Assembly (NCBI GenBank): GCA_029582155.1
Contig: CM055897.1
Coordinates: 7,645,161 to 7,709,160 of the forward strand
Origin: Panopea generosa
Taxonomy: Eukaryota > Mollusca > Bivalvia > Adapedonta > Hiatellidae
Direction of reading: 5' to 3'
Length of the DNA: 64,000 bases
In this document: piece after piece, positions 25,301-33,402 of the stretch
Position numbering within the stretch: position 1 is the stretch's first letter
How the letters are laid out: each line of letters begins with the position of its first letter
The notes under the pieces: generated by a model
The model's database searches: none
Told to the model about the DNA's origin: nothing
Seen by the model: only the letters and a program-made list of their open reading frames with translations
Program-made: the position numbers and the translations under genes

Positions 25301-26165
25301 TTACTGATACATGATTGTCTCATATCTAGTTAAATACCGCTAAGAAGTTGGATATTTGTTTAAAGAAATTACAAGAAGTAAGCTTAAAAGTTTCCCAAAA
25401 ATTGTTCAAAGTAAATATTCAAAATAATTATCAGATATTGTCCAACAAAATACATGTTTTTGCAAAATATTGGGATGTAAATGGAATCTTTTTGCAACAG
25501 TGACTTTTATGTGTGACTGTTTACAAGTTCTTACAAGTGAAGTAAACAAAGATTTTTAACGGATGTGTCTTTGCAAATCAGGTAAACATATTTAAGTATA
25601 TACTATACAGTTTAATAGTCACGTATAATATACCATATTTATTTTTGTATATATCTATTTGCTCATGTGTCTTAAGAACATGCATGTTTTTAAAACGCAT
25701 ATAGATACATCATTAGTTATTTTAAGAAGACATAAAAGATCATTATATAATATACATTACATTGCCATGATATTATTCTATTGACATGATATTGTATCAT
25801 ATTTCTAGTCATGGAAAGCACAGTTTTTTCATGACACGTGACATCTCTCTCACATGTGTAATTCATTTCCTTATACACAACTCGTAATCGTATTTTTTTC
25901 TATTTTCACGACAGTTGACATGTAGGTATCCTTTAAAACAAAATGGGTATGGTCATGTCACAAATAATGTGTCAAATCTTGATATCGGGGTAGATAATTC
26001 GCGGTAAATCATCGTATAATCCTATTATTTCAAATAATTTGAATACATTTAAGATGCATAATTGTGACGATGAGGAAGTAACTGAGTGTTAAAACACTTA
26101 CCATTGACTCTCCCTATTATATTTAGTACTAGGCAAACAAGCAAGGTAGTAGATATCGAAAACAT
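636..26165 (-). CDS. VWDE-like secreted protein: D8C + VWD domains, 14 exons
   Basis: Spliced gene assembled by eye from 14 exons (listed separately). Every intron begins GT and ends AG, phases agree at all 13 junctions, and the exons total 2247 nt, giving 748 residues. Predicted order: signal peptide (1-18), D8C domain (about 22-148), beta-rich module (about 150-395), VWD domain (about 414-594) with DPHM at 414-417, CACAVAVRAGG at 474-484 and GLCG at 559-562, then a Cys-containing tail. Family knowledge: this is the N-terminal plan of von Willebrand factor D and EGF domain (VWDE) proteins, which are extracellular. No EGF repeats follow in the window; the frame stops at 636, or a donor just before the stop continues the gene beyond the left edge. 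An AG just upstream of the start codon suggests a non-coding 5' exon. The ligand and role are unknown. Confidence 0.85.
986..1286 (-). CDS. exon 13: Cys-rich segment after VWD
   Basis: 301 nt; the first base completes the Lys codon left by exon 12, then 100 codons to a GTAAATG donor. Encodes FGGGILNENGVALQESDSY, then CACSANAVVCSIDESNLC and a basic stretch. Six Cys within about 50 residues; no named domain recognised. Confidence 0.85.
2025..2245 (-). CDS. exon 12: VWD domain end (GLCGYFDGD)
   Basis: 221 nt, phase 0 in and phase 2 out at GTAAGTG; acceptor TTTTCGCAG. Contains LNIYVYMSPRDLGKADGLCG followed by YFDGDNRNDL, the LCG-x-x-D-G-x-x-x-N-D calcium-loop-like signature that closes VWD domains, then a segment ending DQFCKSW. 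Confidence 0.92.
2408..2480. repeat. (CA)n / (TA)n microsatellite
   Basis: Interrupted CA run (about 2408-2458) followed by a TA run, in intron 12-side sequence between exons 11 and 12. Confidence 0.9.
2465..2944 (+). repeat. pair of ~90-bp direct repeats
   Basis: The block beginning GGAGATAATTATTTGTGAAT and ending ACAATGCAAACCA occurs at about 2465-2553 and again at about 2848-2944, differing by a few substitutions and a small insertion. Each follows a TA run. No coding sense. Confidence 0.75.
3222..3404 (-). CDS. exon 11: VWD domain core
   Basis: 61 codons, phase 0 on both sides, acceptor TTGCAACAG-like (CAACAG), donor GTAAATG. Encodes VHERLMPCNNDRAKCACAVA then VRAGGDIFTVDLCNG and FLSCEQDILEVRY. 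The C-x-C-[AG]-V-A-V-R-A-G block is characteristic of VWDE VWD domains. Confidence 0.9.
4465..4570 (-). CDS. exon 10: VWD domain, second part
   Basis: 106 nt; its first base completes a Phe codon with the two bases left by exon 9, and it leaves in phase 0 at a GTAAAATG donor. Encodes LSYDVRKKYQQCKILEHGHL and then FSLITIPYHIHTHMK. The usual Asp-Gly pair appears as Asp-Val. Found by phase and position rather than strong similarity. Confidence 0.7.
5319..5401 (-). CDS. exon 9: start of VWD domain (DPHM motif)
   Basis: 83 nt, phase 0 in and phase 2 out at GTAAGTAT. Encodes VIVHDDNDWHFKECSSR, then VDPHMTSGDQ. DPHM is the VWD start motif, normally continued by T-x-D-G; here the following residues differ. 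Confidence 0.85.
6015..6185 (-). CDS. exon 8: linker before the VWD domain
   Basis: 57 codons, phase 0 on both sides, donor GTAAG. Encodes GTLQPTDDSWIGQTFKMKMK and later LQMKTHSLGG, IWQNYIVDYVN. Fits the beta-strand block before the VWD domain in this family. Confidence 0.85.
6938..7150 (-). CDS. exon 7: module repeat with VPIGC motif
   Basis: 71 codons, phase 0 on both sides, donor GTAAATA. Opens VLKRSIVMRKEAIED, continuing FFAGIK of exon 6, and contains VTVPIGC, RPCTHDIHM, DCRSVMAVQSKYTDCGYPMK. Four cysteines suggest disulfides. Confidence 0.85.
7360..9985. repeat. 47-bp minisatellite, ~55 copies, with ~908-bp higher-order duplication
   Basis: Fills most of intron 6 (7,151-10,443). The unit contains ACATGATCTACATCGTTAGC followed by ATATATGATGTCTCC and CTCCTATCTT and repeats every 47 bp with variable sites. 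A block from about 7,770 recurs from about 8,680: rare variants such as GAACTTCATCGTCAG and the irregular GTAGTATACATGATG insert reappear in the same order about 908-910 bp later. Confidence 0.92.
10444..10533 (-). CDS. exon 6: IPCxV-like segment
   Basis: Exactly 30 codons, phase 0 on both sides, donor GTAAATG. Encodes IGCAIRVAQSRDG and then SQIDFFAGIK. The hydrophobic-Cys-A-x-R-V block followed by S-x-x-FFAGIK is a recurring feature of the VWDE N-terminal region. Confidence 0.85.
10794..10902 (-). CDS. exon 5: beta-rich module
   Basis: Phase 2 in, phase 0 out; acceptor GTTAACAG, donor GTAATA. Encodes YINGDYISKVTISNN and DLYLSEQTLLDLNFKLGIT. It completes the Trp begun in exon 4. Confidence 0.8.
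11940..11972. repeat. (TA)n microsatellite
   Basis: Run of TA repeats in the intron between exons 4 and 5, close to exon 4. Confidence 0.85.
12081..12240 (-). CDS. exon 4: module after D8C
   Basis: Begins after a pyrimidine-rich acceptor ending AATAG and ends at a GTAAGC donor inside a Trp codon. Encodes LDPAPDSALPKKVDVKVNLV and then FKPELRFKCSFTAQMQNVYY, matching the post-D8C segment of VWDE-like proteins, whose strand pattern ends Y-x-V-x-W. Confidence 0.8.
12615..13408 (-). repeat. 3' LTR, truncated
   Basis: About 794 bp aligning base for base (with scattered changes) to 19,771-20,559. Its minus-strand start TGATTTAACAAAATAG abuts a polypurine tract. Similarity to the other copy stops near 12,615, so about 940 bp of the 5' LTR have no counterpart here. 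Confidence 0.8.
13409..13422 (-). other. polypurine tract of the gypsy element
   Basis: On the minus strand TGAGGGGGGACG lies directly before the 3' LTR; this is the expected plus-strand primer for retroelement reverse transcription. Confidence 0.7.
13704..14171 (-). pseudogene. gypsy RNase H domain
   Basis: Encodes FILRTDASDVGLGTVLLQE (first catalytic Asp in TDAS), PVAYGSKKLLDREKNYSVIE, FILETDHQPLTYLN and ending GRDYVGTDYLNRL, the usual Ty3 RNase H series. It overlaps the end of the reverse transcriptase frame by about 50 bases in another phase, so a frameshift separates them. It is the last pol domain before the polypurine tract. Confidence 0.9.
14123..14960 (-). pseudogene. gypsy reverse transcriptase
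   Basis: The intact part (14,123-14,779) shows AKYFSKIDLSKGYWQV with the first catalytic Asp, RFKKIPFGLVCAGSTF, a modified active-site box SLVDDSLIF (two Asp kept), and FLGVVGFYRKFIPNVSA of the connection region. Upstream pieces to about 14,960 are out of frame and interrupted by stops. The usual Y-x-D-D tyrosine is absent in this copy. Lies downstream of integrase, not upstream. Confidence 0.9.
15600..16953 (-). pseudogene. gypsy integrase, split by a MITE
   Basis: The H2C2 zinc-binding part is at 16,753-16,953 (LAHEALMAGHLGIRKTSDRV then CRSCDICQRN). After the 657-bp MITE come RVAVDLVGPIEP (first catalytic Asp, about 16,060) and YATRYPEAVALP, then MLTDSGSQFTSNMM (second Asp) and YHPMCNGLVEKFNGTLKQML (catalytic Glu) in 15,722-15,934. 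Frames between the pieces do not join. The C-terminal part fades toward 15,600. Confidence 0.88.
16100..16756. mobile_element. Tc1/mariner-type MITE in the integrase
   Basis: 657 bp with 22-bp inverted ends: CTCAGCAAAAAAGGAAACTT at the left and AAGTTTCTTTTTTTGCTCAG at the right. Flanked by TA dinucleotides at 16,098-16,099 and 16,757-16,758, the target duplication of the superfamily. The interior is AT-rich with no transposase frame. It falls exactly in the gap between the integrase zinc-binding part and first Asp, so it came later than the retrotransposon. Confidence 0.88.
17041..18300 (-). pseudogene. gypsy gag and protease
   Basis: From high to low coordinate: a capsid-like piece at about 18,130-18,300 (DSLNYDKLKSALLKRFELT, EGFRKKF), then after stops 17,278-18,087 with LLRDQLLAIYNIELAFFLKE, a zinc knuckle CSYCSGNHTSSDC (CX2CX4HX4C), and the aspartic protease site VMIDTGATCVVV. 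The piece at 17,041-17,253 (DISQTEFITLQTEDETLNRT) links protease to integrase. The capsid region is frameshifted; zinc knuckle and protease are in one frame. Confidence 0.88.
18811..18830 (-). other. primer binding site, tRNA-Leu type
   Basis: Minus strand TGGTGTCAGAAGTGGGATTC, complementary to the 3' end of tRNA-Leu (ending ACACCA). It lies one base from the LTR end TTTTGCTACA, where a primer site is expected. Confidence 0.8.
18832..20559 (-). repeat. 5' LTR of the gypsy element, 1728 bp
   Basis: On the minus strand it starts TGTAACAAAATAG and ends TTTTGCTACA, so the termini are TGTA...TACA. The first 789 bp match the 3' LTR. The remaining part includes a 59-bp tandem repeat (about 19,455-19,660). 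It is either full length with a truncated partner, or enlarged by insertion. Confidence 0.7.
19455..19660. repeat. 59-bp tandem repeat, ~3.5 copies
   Basis: The block starting CTTACCATCTAACAGTTTCA recurs at 19,461, 19,520 and 19,579, with a diverged copy near 19,647, inside the 5' LTR. Confidence 0.85.
20695..20740. repeat. (TTA)n microsatellite
   Basis: Run of ATT/TTA repeats just beyond the LTR element. Confidence 0.9.
21096..21415 (-). mobile_element. tRNA-derived SINE, copy 1
   Basis: On the minus strand the head has an A box TGGTCTAGTGG (21,393-21,403) and B box GGTTCGATCC (21,351-21,360), followed by a body through GACAGTATTCTGAGCG and a tail near 21,096. A second diverged copy lies at about 61,070. 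Not a functional tRNA: no paired acceptor stem or CCA context. Lies in intron 3. Confidence 0.88.
21817..21987 (-). CDS. exon 3: D8C domain, second half
   Basis: Phase 1 in and out, donor GTAAGC. Codes for THPAYATIG, then GKACLV, CTYDVKVRKC and finally LSAYCF, matching the later cysteines of D8C and its usual YYL..YC ending. Its one-base overhang joins exactly with the two bases opening exon 4 across a 9.6-kb intron. Confidence 0.85.
22298..22346. repeat. (GT)n microsatellite
   Basis: Nearly perfect GT run between exons 2 and 3. Confidence 0.95.
22395..22560. repeat. short duplicated AT-rich block
   Basis: TTTTGTAGTTATGAGGTATT and TTTTGTAGTTATGCGGTATT occur about 70 bp apart, each following a TATCGATAT-type run. 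The second abuts the donor of exon 2. Confidence 0.6.
22558..22767 (-). CDS. exon 2: D8C domain, first half
   Basis: Phase 1 in and out; the acceptor is TTGTGTTGCAG and the donor GTTTGTA. Codes for residues 22-91, with CNEAALFDELP near the start, the D8C hallmark SKWY, and CGTNYPLYYNG at the end (the Cys-Gly-Thr-x-x-Pro block). Recognised from the uromodulin/GP2/VWDE D8C pattern. Confidence 0.85.
23288..23525 (+). mobile_element. probable tRNA-like SINE in intron 1
   Basis: GC-richer island with tRNA-like spacing: GGTAACGCG near the start, then GAGCTTGGATCTCC about 40 bp later as a B-box-like block, and a body ending near AATATAACTAATATC. Only one copy in the window, so the call rests on composition and box spacing. 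Confidence 0.45.
23526..26101. other. rest of intron 1
   Basis: AT-rich. About 25,040-25,230 (+) has a 60-codon open stretch (LPEVVREDVIKTINQIGTKE...) without start, acceptor or recognisable family, possibly a fragment of an old mobile element. Nothing else supported. Confidence 0.3.
26102..26165 (-). CDS. exon 1: signal peptide of the VWDE-like gene
   Basis: Encodes 21 residues starting MFSISTTLLVCLVLNIIG, a typical hydrophobic signal peptide, and ends after one base of a Gly codon at a strong GTAAGTG donor. The start ATG (26163-26165) lies 3 bases after a TTGCAG acceptor-like site, so the 5' UTR may be split. The phase matches exon 2, 3.3 kb away. Confidence 0.8.
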
Positions 26166-26611
26166 CACCTGCAATTATAAATAAATACAGTTTTTGAATC
26201 CGTCAAAGTAAATTTATGTCTGAGTTATGGCTATTTGTCTCTTGGCCAAGCGTCTAATGTCTTGAATTTAACCGAAATATGTACAGGTTACGCATAACAT
26301 GAGCATAACATGAGTTCTTGTCCCGATATTGACAAGAAAAAGAAGAGAAAAATAAACTGATTGTTAGCTCTGCCTACCAATGACAAGAAGAGTTTTTATA
26401 GCATCGTTACTTGTCCGTCATCTGGCCTTTCGTCCGTTATTTTTACTTAAAAATACTACTGACACAGTTTTCATTTGACCAAGACTAAACTTGGTCTACA
26501 ACAAAAATGGACGATCCATAAAATCTACACGTAATAGAAATGAAACAAATGGTGGACGCAAGTGTAATACATTATCAAGGAGAGCTTAAGATATAACAGG
26601 CATAAATAAAC

Positions 26612-27352
26612 AGATAAGTGTTTTCCTGTTTGACCACGAGAGCAGTCCACATAGAAGTAGCTCATAACTTGACAACTGATTCGTTTATAGAGGCATACCA
26701 ACGCTTCACAAGTAGACGAGGACATCCAGAGAAATTATTTAGTGACAATGGTATAAACCTTGTTAGCGGAGATAAAGAACTCAAGAGATCCATAGAATAG
26801 TGGAACCAGTCAACGATCGGTCGGTACTTGGTGCAGCACAACGTAGAATGGCACTTTAATCCACCATATGCAAGCAACATGGATGGAGCATGGGAGAGAA
26901 TGATTAGATCTACGCAAACAATACTTAAAGCTCTTGCACAAGAACAACTTCTTACTGATGAAAGATTGTTGAAGTTGATTGCAGAGACAGAAAGAATAAT
27001 CAATGACAGACCAATCACTCCTGTAAGTACCGATCCTAGAGATGCACCAGCATTAACACCAAACATGATTCTTTTGATGAATATAACAAGTATTCCAGGA
27101 GGAGTTTTCCAGAAGGAAGACGTATACTGCAAGAGATGGTGGAAAAAGTGGCAGAAAGAAACCAGGGATTTGCAAGTAGATGACGTACTTGTTGTAGACG
27201 TTAACTTTCCTCGAGGGCAGTGGCCACTGGGCAGAGTAACCGAAGTCCTTAAGAGCAGGGATGGGCTTGTACGCAAATGCGTGGTCCGTACTAGAAACAC
27301 AAATGTTCTTAGGCCGATCACAAAATTATGTCTTTTGGAAAGTACAGATTAA
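26612..27352 (+). pseudogene. BEL/Pao retrotransposon integrase fragment
   Basis: Open in two blocks (26,618-26,800 and 26,828-27,352) with a stop between. Block 1 has LTTRAVHIEVAHNLTTDSFI and FSDNG (second catalytic Asp); block 2 has NMDGAWERMIRS (catalytic Glu), ETERIINDRPIT, LTPNMILL, then the BEL-specific C-terminal domain (DVLVVDVNFPRGQWPLGRV, VLRPITKLCLLE). The first catalytic Asp and everything 5' are missing, and no LTR is evident. The third-block frame is clean, so the decay is moderate. Lies 450 bp upstream of exon 1 of the VWDE-like gene, on the opposite strand. Confidence 0.9.
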
Positions 27353-28159
27353 AATTTAAATTTGGCAAATTTACATTTCACAAGGTTTATATATAATTAT
27401 GAGTTTTTACAGAAACATATATTTCTGAAATGTCTCTACAATGTTTTAGATAACTATAATTTACATATAGGCTTCATCTTGTTCATACTAGCGAATGATA
27501 GTGTTTATATTTTCATGAATGAAATAGTTTCCCCTTTTTTGGCATTATGTATGATGAAATGAATACATTTCATGACGGGCAGTGTAAGATTTCTGTAAAT
27601 TCTTAAATAGACGTGACATTAATTTCCATTGTTTCAATATCATAAAACATGAATTTGGCGCGAATGCATTGACGTCGATGTGCAATTCGGCACGACGTCA
27701 TTTCTTCTTTTGACGTAACTTGTTTATTTTTGACGGCTTTTGAATAAAGTAAATGGTAGGAACAATACTGGAACTGGAAGTTATTAAATATTTATAAATG
27801 TTGCAGATGTCAAATTCGGTAAGAGTTTAAGTTGTATTGTGTTTTTAACAAGTAAATTTATACATGGAATACATTACATCTAGATCTAGAATTTAATAAA
27901 TAGAAATGTAAATAATTGACATGTTCAAATCTTTATGTTGGCTTATTTTGTTAATCTCATTTATTGTTTATTATGAATATATATATATATCTATTTATTG
28001 TTTTACTTTATAGAGAATCACTGACGAATAAATATTGAAGAATCCAGCGCATACTCGTTTTAACTATCCCAGATTCCAACATTTATAATCATTTGTCAAA
28101 AGTTAATGTTCATTTTTCCATAACCTTTTAAACGTCCATTAAAGAATCATAAACGGCGC
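27353..28159. other. intergenic, nothing recognised
   Basis: AT-rich, with a TGACGTCA-like patch near 27,670-27,735 (several GACGTCA/TGACG motifs). No supported gene. Confidence 0.3.
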
Positions 28160-28735
28160 CGGAATACCGCCGTAAAACTTGGACCGGCCGTTGTTTAACC
28201 TGGTATTAAAATGTTGCGCATGCGCGTCTCGATACCTTACGCAAAACAAAACTTTTTCAGATAGAGTATTATCCATACATTGTAAACAACCTTTATGAAA
28301 AGTTTCACGATTTCCACATTTCATTGGTATATACAAACAACCTAAAACTGGGTATATATCAGCGAAATTGTTGCAGCATACGTTTGTTTTAACAGATGTT
28401 GTCTTCAAACTACAATATTGCTTCGCAGAAAAAATATGCATGTGATCATAATCGTCTATGCGATTGCATTAATATAGCGTTAATAACCAATTAAAGCTTT
28501 TACGTAACTTAGTAGTACCGCGTGACCGGGGTTTCCCCTGAATCAGACCACGTGTCAAAACAGTTAACTCTGAAACCAGCTTGCCGAAGCAAATATGCAT
28601 ATTGAATTTCTGTATTTTTAAGCTTGCGTCATAGTGGATGCACTGAACAAACTTGATTGCGTCAAAAGAGATTTATTTGCGTCAAAGACGCAAGAAACGC
28701 GCTATGGAGAAAACACTGAAAACTATCAAATAAAT
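28160..28735 (+). repeat. duplicated unit, copy A
   Basis: About 575 bp matching 35,728-36,872 in the same orientation. Shared stretches include GGTATTAAAATGT[C/T]GCGCATGC, TACAAACAACCTAAAACTGGGTA and CATAGTGGATGCACTGAACA. No coding sense was found on either strand. Confidence 0.85.
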
Positions 28736-29439
28736 ATGTTTATCATTGTACTCAATGGGACAGACATCATAATTCATTATTTTGTAAACTTACTGTGTCT
28801 TTCATTGCATGCTCTAGACAAAAAACTACCATGGATAGCAAAGGTGAAAAATTGAAAGACAAATAAAATAATATGACTGACACAAGCTGATCACATAATA
28901 ACTCAAGAGTTTTTGGCTCATGAGAGCGAATAATAATGAACAATGAAATAAATCTTAGCACATTTATATCAATCATGATGAGAAAGCAGATTTCTTTCAT
29001 TGATGGTTCACTTTTACATACTAGATTCTTAGATCAGTCACAGTAATTGTTATCTTCCAACAGGAGCGTCACAATGTTGTTAGTCTGCATTTTCCTATTT
29101 GTAAATACTTCCTTCTCATAACATAGCAAATAATCTGTAAACTCCCTTTAATTTCTTCAATATCATAGCAATATCAGTCGGGGACAACAGCACATTTTCC
29201 GAAAAAATGTTCATGTGTATAACTGACATCTCATCAGCATGTAATGTTGAACCTCAGTGTATGATTTTGTCACTTGTTCTCTTCAGGTTTAAGGGATATA
29301 ACTGTACCATCTATTTCAAGGTTTACTTTTCTTCCAACTAAGCCATATTATTCCATGTCTCACTTCTCAGCAATGTTCCATACCAGTTTGTCACTGGAAA
29401 ATAAATATTTATGCATGTATACACATTACATATAATATA

Positions 29440-29850
29440 TACAAGATTATCCGAAATACATTCACATAAGTGCATTCAGTTGTAAGAAATAACGTTTATT
29501 GTCAATTTCTCATAAATATAGATTTAGTAAAGTAGGCCCCGCCCCCAGAGCCAAACTGTGAGACCGAGGGGCATGAAATTCACAAATTTATAAAGGACTT
29601 ATAGTCGTCAATAATAATCATGCTCACAATTTGTTTCTGAGTGTTTCCAATAAAAGTAAAGATATTCTTAAAGTCTACCTTGAATTTGACTGTTTTGGCC
29701 CCGCCCCTAAGACCTCATGGGGGTGGGAACCATGAAATACACATAGGTATTCACCGTTATGTCAGCAACAATAAATCACACCAATATACATTCACATGAG
29801 TCTATTCAGTCATAAGAAATATGTTTTGTTGTTATTTTCTTCATCATTTT
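29440..29850 (+). repeat. imperfect direct repeat with CCCCGCCCC motif
   Basis: Two units share GGCCCCGCCCC..., CATGAAAT..CACA and CAGT.[G/C]TAAGAAAT blocks at about 29,535 and 29,697. Likely part of a dispersed repeat. Confidence 0.5.
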
Positions 29851-29910
29851 CCATGAAAATATAAAAGGAAACTAAAATTATATTATAAAAATAAAATGTA
29901 TGAATGAACA

Positions 29911-32010
29911 TGGGGACCAAGAGGGCCTGAATTGCTCTACTGGCAACAAATGGACAGATGTACATTTCAGAGAAATGTTTTTTGTAAGTTTTGCTTGAAC
30001 AAATCTTTTAGGAAACCACCATACAATGCTACACGTTAAATATTTAAACCTTGAGCTTTTAGAGAAAATGTATGTATTTTAAAATTTCGCTTAAAATGTG
30101 CCTATATAAGCCTTGTTGTAGGGGCATTTGTGGTCGAATCATGCTGGTTCAAGACTTTGTCCAAGATCAATGAAAAATGAAGGTGCTATCGCGTTTACAA
30201 CATTTTCCCTATGTAACACAGTGACCCCTGTGGCAGCCTCAATTTGACTCCAGGGACCAGACTTAAACAAATCTTTTAGGGAACATCCATTCAATGCTAC
30301 ATGTAAAATATCTAAGTTCTAGGCATTAATGAAGGTGCTATCATGTCTTAAAGAACGAGAAATGTCACTGTTAAGTGTCACATGGCCCCAAAATGGTCTG
30401 TGAAAAATAACAATATATGATATAATAGGTAGCGATGTATATATGAATGGACTAATGTTTCAGACTAGACATGCAATTCCATGGGTTTTTTTTTTTACAT
30501 TAAAGCATGACCTTGACCTTTGTGTAAGCTTGATTTCGACATCTGATGTAATGGTCTGGGTATTTCAACAGTTAAATGCAGGTGAAACATTATCATGACA
30601 TGCTGATCACTTGTGTCAAGCTATTTAAAATCCTTAAATGTAAGTTACAGATCAATTGTTAATCAATTGATAAATTTAACCAAGTGTTTTGAAATCCATC
30701 CATGCATGATAAAGTTATCAGACAGACGTGAAATTTCAAACAGATTCAAAGTGTTGTCATACATATTCAAAGTGTGACAGTGTCTAGGTTTTTCCTATGA
30801 CACGTCGTCATGTCATCTTGATAAATTGAGCCAAGTTAAAGACAGTCACAGACCAGACACGCAATATCAAACAAATTGAAAGTGTGACCTTGACCTTTGA
30901 GGAAAGCTTCTGGGTCTAACATGCGACACTTAATTATATGTCATGTTTATGAACTGAGCCTAGTGTTTTGAAAATATATCCATAGATGACAAAGTTATAG
31001 ATAGGACAAGAAATCTCACACAGACTGAAAGTGTTGTGAAACAAACTGAAAGTGTGACCTTGACCTTTGTAGTACGCATGTGGGTCTTACACGTGCCACT
31101 TTGTAATGTCATGCTGATGAATTGTGCCAAATGTTTTTGAAATTTATCAAAGTTTCGAACTGGACACAAAATCTCAATCAGACTGAAAGTGTCATCAACC
31201 AAAGTTAAATTGTGACCTTGACCTTTGAAGTGGGATTGTGGGTGTAATACCCGACACATCGTCATGTTATGTTGGTCATTTGTAGCTAGTATTAACAAAA
31301 TCCATCTATGCATTACAAAGTTATAGGCCAGACACGAAATCTCAAACAGACTGAAAGTGTTGTCAAACAAAGTCAAATTGTGACCTTGACCTTTGAGGTA
31401 GGGGTGTGGGTCTTACTCGCGACACGTCTTCATGTTATGTTGATCATTTGTAGCAAGTATCAACAAAATCCATCTGTGCATGACAAAGTTATAGGCCGGA
31501 AACGAAATCTCACAGAAACTCAAAAGTGTTGTCAAACAAAGTCAAATTGTGACCTTGACCTTTGATGTACGGATGTGGGTCGTACTCGCGACACGTCGTC
31601 ATGTTATGTTGATCATTTGTAGCAAGTATCAACAAAATCCATCTATGCATGACAAAGTTACAGGCCGGAAACGAAATCTCACACAAACTCAAAGTGTTGT
31701 CAAACAAAGTCAAATTGTGACCTTGACCTTTGAGGTAGGGATGTGGGTCTTACTGGCAACACGTCGTCATGTTATGTTGATCATTTGTAGCAAGTATTAA
31801 CAAAATCCATCTATGCATGACAAAGTTACAGGCCGGAAACGAAATCTCACACAAACTCAAAGTGTTGTCAAACAAAGTGAAATTGTGACCTTTACCTTTG
31901 AGGTAGGGGTGTGGGTCTTACTCGCGACACGTCGTCATGTTATGTTGATCATTTGTAGCAAGTATCAACAAAATCCATCTATGCATGACAAAGTTTTTGA
32001 CCAGTAGAAC
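29911..32010 (+). mobile_element. possible hairpin-ended element carrying the 168-bp array
   Basis: Begins with GGGACCAAGAGGGCCTGAAT then GCTCTACTGGC, closely related to the start of the element at 33,403. It ends near GACCAGTAGAAC where the tandem array stops. The shared left module plus an internal tandem array suggests a non-autonomous relative of the next element. The boundaries are approximate. Confidence 0.4.
30480..32000 (+). repeat. 168-bp tandem array, ~8-9 units
   Basis: TGACCTTGACCTTTG recurs at about 30,508, 30,885, 31,055, 31,212, 31,381, 31,550, 31,718 and 31,886 (the last with TTTACC). The units become more alike to the right. Many short open frames in this stretch are products of the repeat, not genes. 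Confidence 0.92.
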
Positions 32011-32689
32011 CCAGCGTTGTCAAAATGTTTCAAAGTAGAAGTACTTAATTATGAAGTAGCAGTATCAAACTTGTGAGTGCCACCGGCAAGAAACAAGCGC
32101 CAATGGCACGTGTTGGAGAAGATTACGAGAGGGGTGGTCCAGGGGGCCTCCACCACAGAAAATTTTGACATTTAGATTGCAGGAGATGACTTTTCAGCCA
32201 TTCTGAGCTATATTCCAGTCTTAAATAATGAATGAGTTTTCACTGTGTTTTTTTACCTGAAAACGTCAGCAAGGTCTGAAATATAACTTCTGAAATAGGG
32301 CATACACAAAACAAGACGTATTGGCAATTTGAAACATATGGGACATGTAGTAGATTGTAATCCCACCCCACCTCTGAGAACCCGATAAATGATGATATAT
32401 AAATGACTGACAACAACATGTGACAACAGACAAAGCGTTCCATTTTGAAGTGTCCATCTAGCAAAAAGGGAAACATCTCAGACATTGATTATTTGATTTG
32501 GCTAGTTCAAGATATCAGTTTGATATATCACTCAGTTAACTTACAGTCCTAACTTAGGTAAACATCATGCAAAAACATTGACTTCTACCAGTTCTTAAAT
32601 TGAACAAATGATTAACAATAAATTAAATACCTATCTATCCAGATGCAATACCTCGTTGTTTTGATTAAAATGGAGAGATTTAAGATGCA

Positions 32690-33140
32690 AGTGTATTAAT
32701 GAATTCGATACTGTATTTCATTTATAATACCAGGAATACTAATCAATACGATAATTTTCCCTACCCAGTGTTTTTTTTTGGCCATTATTATAGCCGTTAT
32801 TGGGTCATATTCCCAATGGCAAATAGTATCTTTTTTCCCCAATTGAATGGTAAAAATTCCCAATTGAAAGCTTCAAAAATGTAAATTTAAACTTGCCATA
32901 CTTCCTTGATAAAATAAAGAAAGTTTTACCCATTCTGAATTTAGTATGACATTGATTATTTAATTAAATGGCCTGATAAGCAAGTGTACCCTTTTTTATA
33001 AATATATAAATATATTTAATGCAAAAACATTTCCCAATGTTAATGAAAATGCCGCTAAAATTCCCAATTCCAAAGGTATGGGTCATCTTCCCAAAATGGT
33101 GAAAAAAAAAATTGCTACCTTTTTTCAAAGACATTGTCAC
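32690..33140. repeat. AT-rich dispersed-repeat-like block
   Basis: Contains internally repeated TTCCCAAT[T/G] segments and a start/end pair CCCAGTG ... CACTGG (32,765 and 33,138). It looks like a small repeat, but no second copy is in the window. Confidence 0.3.
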
Positions 33141-33402
33141 TGGTGAGGCACATCATATTTTGGACCATTACAGCTAGATTACCAGGTCCATATAGAATTC
33201 GGGGTCTTTTAAGATCTCTTCATTTGTAAAATGCCTCCAGTTCTAGTGTAAGCTGTTAAAGCTGAAACAACAGATAATTTGTATACTACATGTATTGGCA
33301 AATTGTTCACTTTATATGACTGTTTACAGTTGATGATAAGAATTCAATCTAGAGAATAGTTTATAAACTTTGGTACAACATTTTAAGACAGTTTGTCAGA
33401 AA

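Noticed and set aside
26662..27321. 219-codon minus-strand frame
   Set aside because: It is antisense to the BEL/Pao integrase, which has clear catalytic motifs.
30960..32007. Several overlapping 60-140 codon frames on both strands
   Set aside because: All lie in the 168-bp tandem array and repeat with its period; no family resemblance.
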